Assembly: GCF_005877055.1 (NCBI RefSeq)
Contig: NZ_CP039424.1
Location: 186,001-250,000, forward strand
DNA length: 64,000 nt
Direction: 5' to 3'
Source: Citricoccus sp. SGAir0253
GTDB taxonomy: Bacteria; Actinomycetota; Actinomycetes; Actinomycetales; Micrococcaceae
Positions 58,842 through 64,000 of this stretch are shown here, piece by piece; position 1 is the stretch's first letter, and every line of letters begins with the position of its first letter. The notes below the pieces were generated by a model. It worked only from the letters and a program-made list of their open reading frames with translations, made no database searches and was not told where the DNA came from. A program made the translations under genes and the position numbers.

Positions 58842-59825
58842 ATGGCCACCACCGAGACCGCCCCCGCGGCCGTCCTGCCCGAGCGCCGCCCGCCGCTGGT
58901 CCAGTTCGTCTGGCAGGGCGGGACGGTGATCGCCCTCGTGGCGCTCATCGCCGTCTTCGGCGCGCTGAGCCCCGCGGGCTTCCTGTCCCTGGGCAACCTG
59001 ACGAACATCCTGGCCCAGGTGGCGATCCTGACGATCATCGCCGCCGCCCAGACCATGGTCATGGTCACCGGCCACTTCGACCTGTCCGTGGGCACCACCG
59101 CCACGCTGTCCGGGGCCAGCGCCTCGGCGCTGATGCTCGCGGGGCTGCCCGTGCCGGTGGCCATCCTGCTCGGGCTGGGCGTGGGCCTGGCGGTCGGCAT
59201 GGTCAACGGCTTCCTCGTGGCCTACCTGAACATCTCGGCGATCGTGGCCACCCTGGCCACGCTGACCACCGTGGGCGGTCTCGCCTTCATCGTCACGGAC
59301 GGCACCACGCTGTACGGCATGCCGGCCTCCTTCTTCTGGATCGGCCAGGCCCGGCCGCTGGGGCTGCCGCTGCCGGTGGTCTTCGCGGTGATCGTGGCCG
59401 CGCTGGTCTGGGTGGTGCTGCGCTACACCACGGTCGGCCGGCGCTGGTACGCCGTGGGCGGCAACGCCGAGGTCGCCCGGCTCTCCGGGGTCAGCGTGCG
59501 CCGCAACGTCTTCTGGGCCTTCGCCCTGGCCGGGGTGACCTCCGGCCTCGGCGGCATCGTCCTCGTCAGCCGGCTCTCCAGCGCGAGCGCCACGAGCGCC
59601 AACGACTACATGATGCTCGCCGTGGCCGCCGTGTTCCTCGGCATGACCCTCTCCGGCTCCGGCCAGGCCAACCTCGGCGGGACGCTCGTGGGCGTCGGCA
59701 TCATCGGCGTCCTGCAGAACGGCCTGAACATCGTGGGCGTCAACACCTACGTGCAGCAGGTGCTCACCGGCGTCATCATCGTCGCCGCGGTGCTGCTGTC
59801 CTCCGTGAAGTCACGGCAGGCCTAG
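58842..59825 (+). CDS. Sugar ABC transporter permease, RbsC type
   Basis: A 327-residue membrane protein with 8-10 helices. TIIAAAQTMVMVTGHFDLSVGTTATLSGA (substrate pore), GLGVGLAVGMVNGFLVAYLNISAIVATLATLTTVGGLAFI and TTVGRRWYAVGGNAEVARLSGV (coupling to the ATPase) are characteristic of CUT2 permeases. It pairs with the preceding ATPase. Confidence 0.93.
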   Translation: MATTETAPAAVLPERRPPLVQFVWQGGTVIALVALIAVFGALSPAGFLSLGNLTNILAQVAILTIIAAAQTMVMVTGHFDLSVGTTATLSGASASALMLAGLPVPVAILLGLGVGLAVGMVNGFLVAYLNISAIVATLATLTTVGGLAFIVTDGTTLYGMPASFFWIGQARPLGLPLPVVFAVIVAALVWVVLRYTTVGRRWYAVGGNAEVARLSGVSVRRNVFWAFALAGVTSGLGGIVLVSRLSSASATSANDYMMLAVAAVFLGMTLSGSGQANLGGTLVGVGIIGVLQNGLNIVGVNTYVQQVLTGVIIVAAVLLSSVKSRQA

Positions 59826-59840
59826 GCCGCCCAGGCCGAC

Positions 59841-59889
59841 CGGCGGGCCAGCCGGCCCGCCGACCGGGCCCGCCGCCGTCGGGCCCGGG
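59841..59889 (+). terminator. Paired hairpins between permease and binding-protein genes
   Basis: CGGCGGGCC-AGCC-GGCCCGCCG and then CCGGGCCC and GGGCCCGG form two adjacent GC stems in a 160-base gap. In such operons an intercistronic hairpin can terminate part of the upstream message or protect the binding-protein mRNA, giving more binding protein. Confidence 0.55.
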
Positions 59890-59986
59890 GGTCCGCACCC
59901 CCGCGGTCCCCGCCCCCGCACGCCCCACAGCCCCTACCCCAACCTCCGCTGCCGCCGCTGGCGGCACCACCCCCAGGGAGAACACC

Positions 59987-60982
59987 ATGCGTACTCGACT
60001 CACCCTCACCACCGGTCTCGCCGTGGCCGGACTGCTGACCCTCTCCGCCTGCGGCGGGGACGCGGGCGGCGGCACCGGCAGCGGCGGGGCGGCCGGCGAC
60101 GACGGCACCTTCAAGGTCGCCGCCTTCACCGCCGGCTACGGCACCCCGGGCGGCAAGCTGACCCTGGACAAGTTCGTGGAGGAGGGCAAGGCCAAGGGCT
60201 GGGACGTGACCCTGTACACGAGCGACTTCGACTACGACAAGATCAACTCGGACATGCAGTCCGCCATCACCCAGGGCACGGACGTCATCCTGGCCGGCTT
60301 CCCCGACCCGCGGCAGATCGCCCCCCTCGTCACCGCCGCCGAGGGCGCGGACATCCCGATCTTCTCGATCGACGGCGGCGTGGAGCCCAACGACGCCTTC
60401 GTGGAGGACGTGACCTTCGACCAGGAGCAGCTCGCCGACCTCACCGTCGGGGCCCTGGAGGAGGCCATGGGCGGGCTCGAGGGCAAGGACGTGATGGTCA
60501 TCGGCCACGACCCGCACATCGGCATCATGACCCGCAGCAACCTGGCCATGGACAAGCTCCAGGAGGCCGGGGCCAACATCACCGGCGGCGACATGAAGCA
60601 GGTCCTGAACCCCGGCACCTCCCAGGAGGAGGCGCTGAAGTTCGTCACCGACTACCTGCAGGCCAATCCGGACGGGCTGGACGGGGTCTGGGTCGGCTGG
60701 GACCACGCCGCCCTGGGCGCCGCGCAGGCCATCACCGAGGCCGGCAAGGAGGACACCTACGTCACCGGCGTGGACGCCCTCGGCGTGGCCGTCGAGGAGA
60801 TCAAGAAGGGCGGGCCGTTCTACGCCTCCGTCCACCAGGACTGGTTCTCCGTGGTGGACGTGGTGGTCGAGGACATCGAGGAGTACCGCGCCGACGGCAC
60901 CCTGCCGGAGGACAACTTCGTGACGGTCGAGGGCGAGCTGATCGACCGCTCCAACGCCGCGGACTTCACCCCGTCCATGTGA
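59987..60982 (+). CDS. Sugar ABC transporter substrate-binding lipoprotein
   Basis: A 331-residue lipoprotein with signal peptide and lipobox TLSACGGD, then a Gly/Ser linker. The mature protein is a periplasmic-binding-protein type I (RbsB-like) fold: FKVAAFTAGYGTPGGKLTLDKFVEEGKAKGWDVTLYTSDFDYDK and DVILAGFPDPRQIAPLVTAAEGADIPIFSIDGGVEPND are the usual hinge and sugar-contact strands. It delivers the sugar to the permease. It has its own AGGGAG site; the expected substrate is a small polyol or pentose. Confidence 0.93.
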   Translation: MRTRLTLTTGLAVAGLLTLSACGGDAGGGTGSGGAAGDDGTFKVAAFTAGYGTPGGKLTLDKFVEEGKAKGWDVTLYTSDFDYDKINSDMQSAITQGTDVILAGFPDPRQIAPLVTAAEGADIPIFSIDGGVEPNDAFVEDVTFDQEQLADLTVGALEEAMGGLEGKDVMVIGHDPHIGIMTRSNLAMDKLQEAGANITGGDMKQVLNPGTSQEEALKFVTDYLQANPDGLDGVWVGWDHAALGAAQAITEAGKEDTYVTGVDALGVAVEEIKKGGPFYASVHQDWFSVVDVVVEDIEEYRADGTLPEDNFVTVEGELIDRSNAADFTPSM

Positions 60983-61063
60983 GCCCCGGGGCGGGGCCGG
61001 CGCCTCCGCGCGGGCCCCGCCGGCCACGCCACCGGCACCACCCACCCACCAGAGAGGGACAGC

Positions 61064-61905
61064 ATGACCACCACCGACCAGACCGACCGCCGCACGGGCA
61101 CCGACCGGATCCTCGAGCTGTTCTCGATGCGGGAGGACATCGTCGTGGTCACCGGCGCCTCCAGCGGGATCGGCCAGGCCGCCGCCGAGGTCTACGCGGA
61201 CGCCGGCGCCACCGTGGTGGTGCTCGGCCGCGACCGCGCCCGCCTGGACGAGGTCCGGGACGCGATCACGGCCGCCGGCGGCACCGCCCACGCCTACGCC
61301 GCGGACCTGTCCGTGCCGGGCACGGCCGGGGATGTCCTCGAGCGGATCACGGCCGAGGTGGGCCGGCCCACCGTGGTGGTGGCCAACGCCGGGATCGCCG
61401 GCGGCGGCAGCTACCGCACCGAGGACGGGGCCATCGGCCGCTACACGGACGAGGAGTGGTCCCGGGTGGTGGCCACCAACCTCAACGGCACGTTCGAGAC
61501 CGTCCGCGCGGCCGCCCGCGTGCTGCCGGACCACGGCCGGATCCTGGTGACCTCCTCCACCGCCGGGCTGCGGACGGACCCCATGGTGTCCTACGCCTAC
61601 GGCGCCACGAAGGCCGGCATCGTCAACCTCACCCGCCAGCTCGCGCTCGAGCTGGCCCCCGCGGCATCCGCGTCAACGTGATCGCCCCCGGCCCGTTCAA
61701 GGGCACCCGGATCGGCGGGGACGCCGAGCTGGACGAGGCCGGGGAGCGGATGTGGGAGGAGACCATCCCGCTGGGCCGGATGGGCACCATGGCCGAGATC
61801 CGGGCGCCCATGCTCTTCCTCGTGGCCCCCGGCAACTCCTTCGTCACCGGCGCCGTGCTCGCCGTGGACGGCGGGGCGCTGGCCCTGTCCCACACCATGT
61901 TCTGA
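61064..61905 (+). pseudogene. SDR-family oxidoreductase, frameshifted
   Basis: About 280 residues split over two frames. The first has VVTGASSGIGQAAAEVYADAG, VVANAGIAGGGSYRT, LVTSSTAGLRTDP and YAYGATKAGIVNLTRQLALELAP. The second continues GIRVNVIAPGPFKGTRIGGD and TGAVLAVDGGALALSH. Joining needs one more C in the run 61656-61660. The full protein is a normal SDR, so error in the sequence is likely. It probably oxidises or reduces an intermediate of the operon's sugar. Confidence 0.82.
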
Positions 61906-61962
61906 CCTGCCCACCTTCCCCTCACCTCCCTCAGCTCCCCCCCTCACCCCCCAAGGAGAACC

Positions 61963-62742
61963 ATGACCACCCTGGCCGACAAGGTCCTGCTCATCACCGG
62001 CGGCGCGAGCGGCATCGGGCGGGCCACCGTGCGCCGCTGCGCCGAGAAGGGCGCCAAGGTCGTCGTCGCCGACCTCGACCTCGACGGCGCCCAGCGGGTG
62101 GCGGACGAGGTCACCGCCGCCGGCGGCCACGCCCGGGCCGTGGCCGTGGACGTGTCCGACTTCGCCGCCGTCGAGCAGGCCGTGCGGTCCGCGGTGGAGG
62201 AGTTCGGCCGGCTGGACGGGATCTTCAACAACGCCGGCATCGCCGGCGGGCGGCCCCTGCTGGACCACGAACCGGAGCGGGACTACCACCCGATGATCCG
62301 GATCGACCAGGACGGGGTCTACCACGGCATCCTCGCCGCGGCCCGCCAGTTCGTGGCCCAGGGCGGCGGCGGGGTCATCGTCAACACGTCCTCCATCTAC
62401 GGAGAGCAGGCCGCCGAGCTGGCCTTCAGCTACAGCGCCGCCAAGGCCGCCGTCATCTCCTTCACCCGCTCGGCCGCCTACGAGCTGGCCGAGCACGGCA
62501 CCCGCGTGCTGGCCATCACCCCCGGGCGGGCCAACACGGCGATCATCCAGCAGTTCCCCCAGGACCTGCGGGACCTGTTCGCCTCGGAGCAGCTGCGCAA
62601 CACCATGACGGAGCCGGTGGAGATCGCCAACGTGGTGGCCTTCCTGTTCTCGGAGGACTCCAACGCCATGAACGGCACCGTGGTGCACGTGGACGACGGC
62701 TACTCCGTGTTCAAGCACCGCTTCGACCTTCCGGAGTTCTGA
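61963..62742 (+). CDS. SDR-family oxidoreductase
   Basis: A 259-residue SDR: LITGGASGIGRATVRRC, VVVADLDLDGAQRVADEV (Asp favouring NAD), GIFNNAGIAGGRPLLDH, VNTSSIYGEQAAELAFSYSAAKAAVISFTRSAAYEL (Ser, Tyr, Lys). It differs from its neighbour at 61064. An AAGGAG site precedes the ATG. One base separates its stop from the next start. Likely a sugar or polyol dehydrogenase. Confidence 0.9.
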   Translation: MTTLADKVLLITGGASGIGRATVRRCAEKGAKVVVADLDLDGAQRVADEVTAAGGHARAVAVDVSDFAAVEQAVRSAVEEFGRLDGIFNNAGIAGGRPLLDHEPERDYHPMIRIDQDGVYHGILAAARQFVAQGGGGVIVNTSSIYGEQAAELAFSYSAAKAAVISFTRSAAYELAEHGTRVLAITPGRANTAIIQQFPQDLRDLFASEQLRNTMTEPVEIANVVAFLFSEDSNAMNGTVVHVDDGYSVFKHRFDLPEF

Positions 62743-62743
62743 G

Positions 62744-63676
62744 GTGCGCGCGACGACGACGGCCCCGGCCACGGCGTCCGTGGCGGCGCCCGGCCGTCCC
62801 GCGCTCGCGGTGGACCTGGCCTGCCAGGGCGCGGCGTTCACCACGGACCCGTTCGGCGAGGACTTCGCCCGGTGCCTGCCGGTGCTGCGGGACGCCGGCT
62901 ACCGGCGCGTGGTGCTGGGACCGCTGGACCCGTCCAGCCGCGGCGTCGCGGACCTGGCCCGGCGCATCGGCGACGCCGGGCTGGCCCCCATCGCCATGGC
63001 CGTCCAGTCCCCGGAGGCGAACGTCGCCTCGCCCGAGCCGCACGTCCGCCGTCGGGGGCACGACCGGCTGCGCCGGTTCGTGGACCTGGCCGGGCGGCTG
63101 GGCGCGGACCAGCTCAACGGGGTGCCCTACGGGGTCCACGGGGACGTGTCCGCCCGTCCGGACGAGCGCACGCTGGCCAACACGGCCCAGCTCGTGGGGG
63201 ACGTGGCGGACGAGGCCGCCGCGGCGGGCATCATGATGACCTTCGAGGTGGTCAACCGCTACGAGACCTCGGTGGTGAACACCGCCGCGGAGGCCGTGCG
63301 GTTCGTGGAGCTCTCGGGCTCGCGGAACCTGCGGATCCACCTGGACACCTTCCACATGGCCGTCGAGGAGGCGGACCTCGTGGGGGCGGTCGCGCACGCG
63401 CTGCCGTACCTGGGCTACCTGGAGTTCGGGCAGTCCTCGCGCGGGCTGCTCTCCACCGGCAGCCTGGACCTGCCCCGCGTGCTGGCCGAGGTGCGGGCGC
63501 TGGGCTACACCGGCCGCTACGGGGTGGAGGGCTTCAGCCGGCCCCTGATGCAGGAGCCCGTGGCGGACGCGCTGCGGATCTGGGCCACCACGTTCGCGAC
63601 CGGGGAGGAGTTCGTCCATGATGCCGCTGTTCTCTTCGCCGCCGACCCCGCCCCTCCCGGACCCCGCGGCGGCTGA
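62744..63676 (+). CDS. Sugar phosphate isomerase/epimerase family protein
   Basis: A 310-residue TIM barrel of the xylose isomerase-like superfamily; GTG start at 62744. MMTFEVVNRYETSVVNTAAEAVRFVEL carries the catalytic Glu, RIHLDTFHMAVEEADL metal-binding Asp and His, YLEFGQSSRGLLSTGSLDL a substrate segment and YGVEGFSRPL the second catalytic Glu. It resembles tagatose/psicose 3-epimerases and related ketose epimerases. It is the last gene of the carbohydrate operon in this window. Confidence 0.88.
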   Translation: MRATTTAPATASVAAPGRPALAVDLACQGAAFTTDPFGEDFARCLPVLRDAGYRRVVLGPLDPSSRGVADLARRIGDAGLAPIAMAVQSPEANVASPEPHVRRRGHDRLRRFVDLAGRLGADQLNGVPYGVHGDVSARPDERTLANTAQLVGDVADEAAAAGIMMTFEVVNRYETSVVNTAAEAVRFVELSGSRNLRIHLDTFHMAVEEADLVGAVAHALPYLGYLEFGQSSRGLLSTGSLDLPRVLAEVRALGYTGRYGVEGFSRPLMQEPVADALRIWATTFATGEEFVHDAAVLFAADPAPPGPRGG

Positions 63677-63691
63677 GGCGCTGGCTAGATT

Positions 63692-63707
63692 GGGGGACAT
63701 GTCCCCC
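63692..63707. promoter_or_regulatory. Palindrome over the NUDIX start codon
   Basis: GGGGGACATGTCCCCC is a perfect 16-base palindrome centred on the ATG at 63699. A TAGATT box (63685-63690) stands just before it, suggesting a leaderless mRNA whose first bases are also an operator or hairpin. Confidence 0.55.
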
Positions 63708-64000
63708 GAGCGTGATGACCTCCTGGCCTACCCCCGCCCCTCGGTGGCGGCCGACGTGGTGCTGCTGACCGTGGCCGAGGGCCGGCTCCACGTGGTGCTG
63801 CGCCGCCGCGACCAGGGCTCCCACGCGGGGGAGTGGATGCTGCCCGGGACCATGCTCCGCGAGCGCGAGCGCCTGGGCGACGCCGTGCTGCGGTGCCTCG
63901 AGACCCGCATGCACGTCCGGGGCCGGTCCCCGCGCCAGCTGCACGTCTTCGACGACCCCGAGCGGGACGAGCGCGGCTGGGTCCTCACCGTCACCCACCT
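63699..64000 (+). CDS. NUDIX hydrolase, partial
   Basis: The first 100 codons of a NUDIX protein cut by the window end. SVAADVVLLTVAEGRLHVVLRRRDQGSHAGEWMLPGTMLRERERLGDAVLRCLETRMHV spans the NUDIX entry strand and the region where the box normally lies, but the catalytic REUXEE core is not clearly kept (GDAVLRCLETRMHVRG). Such variants occur in NrtR-type regulators, which have a NUDIX-like ligand domain and a winged helix. The palindrome at its start would fit autoregulation. Confidence 0.7.
   Translation, partial: MSPERDDLLAYPRPSVAADVVLLTVAEGRLHVVLRRRDQGSHAGEWMLPGTMLRERERLGDAVLRCLETRMHVRGRSPRQLHVFDDPERDERGWVLTVTH

Overview
The window is very G+C-rich and gene-dense, with GTG starts, TANNNT-type -10 boxes, several apparently leaderless genes and long GC hairpins between genes. 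Gene content (purA, recQ, selO, clade-II katE, DUF6448, DUF1540, a septum-formation-type lipoprotein, IdeR/DtxR-like iron boxes) points to a high-G+C actinobacterium, most likely a Micrococcaceae-type member of the Micrococcales. I see no tRNA, rRNA, CRISPR array, insertion sequence or integrase.

Layout. 1-24 kb is ordinary chromosomal housekeeping and metabolism: an MBL hydrolase fragment, an SDR, a DUF6448/signal-peptidase pair, two genes with iron-box-like promoters (HugZ/DUF2470-like and DUF1540), a secreted HNH nuclease, an AtoE-type short-chain fatty acid transporter, purA, FAD monooxygenase, nitrilase-family hydrolase, recQ, a metY/CoA-binding operon, selO and katE. 24-32.5 kb holds a secreted M14 peptidase, an SDR, a divergent ABC-exporter/MarR pair with a clear palindromic operator, thioredoxin, and an Lrp/AsnC regulator followed by a ThDP enzyme.

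32.7-43 kb is the most unusual part: a self-contained sigma-54 module, very unexpected for this phylum. A canonical RpoN (41680..42966, RpoN box ARRTVAKYR) and a GAYTGA-containing AAA+ activator (32758..34428) flank a seven-gene minus-strand operon. The operon is preceded by a near-perfect -24/-12 promoter (41512..41527) and a candidate activator site (41613..41640). It encodes two paralogous small proteins with an acidic N-terminus, a Gly/Ala-rich hydrophobic centre and a shared C-terminal GRWVRRG signature, followed by an HExxH metallopeptidase, a large protein of unknown function, a PLP enzyme (frameshifted), an amidohydrolase and an unknown protein. I infer a sigma-54-switched production and maturation system for the two small proteins.

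43-54 kb holds TetR/MFS efflux, D-serine dehydratase, a lipoprotein, a FAD monooxygenase, a serine hydrolase, MFS, aldo-keto reductase and aldehyde dehydrogenase. 54.2-63.7 kb is one long carbohydrate/polyol operon: split transketolase, zinc alcohol dehydrogenase, a ribose-type ABC importer, two SDRs and a sugar-phosphate-isomerase-like protein. A NUDIX gene runs off the right edge.

Other noteworthy points. A three-copy intergenic element has a promoter-like -10 and a strongly conserved double-hairpin fold (candidate sRNA family: 11.9, 12.1 and 21.5 kb). A family of ~70-nt intergenic palindromes is present. Five genes are each broken by a single missing base in a G/C run, which looks like systematic sequencing error rather than biology.
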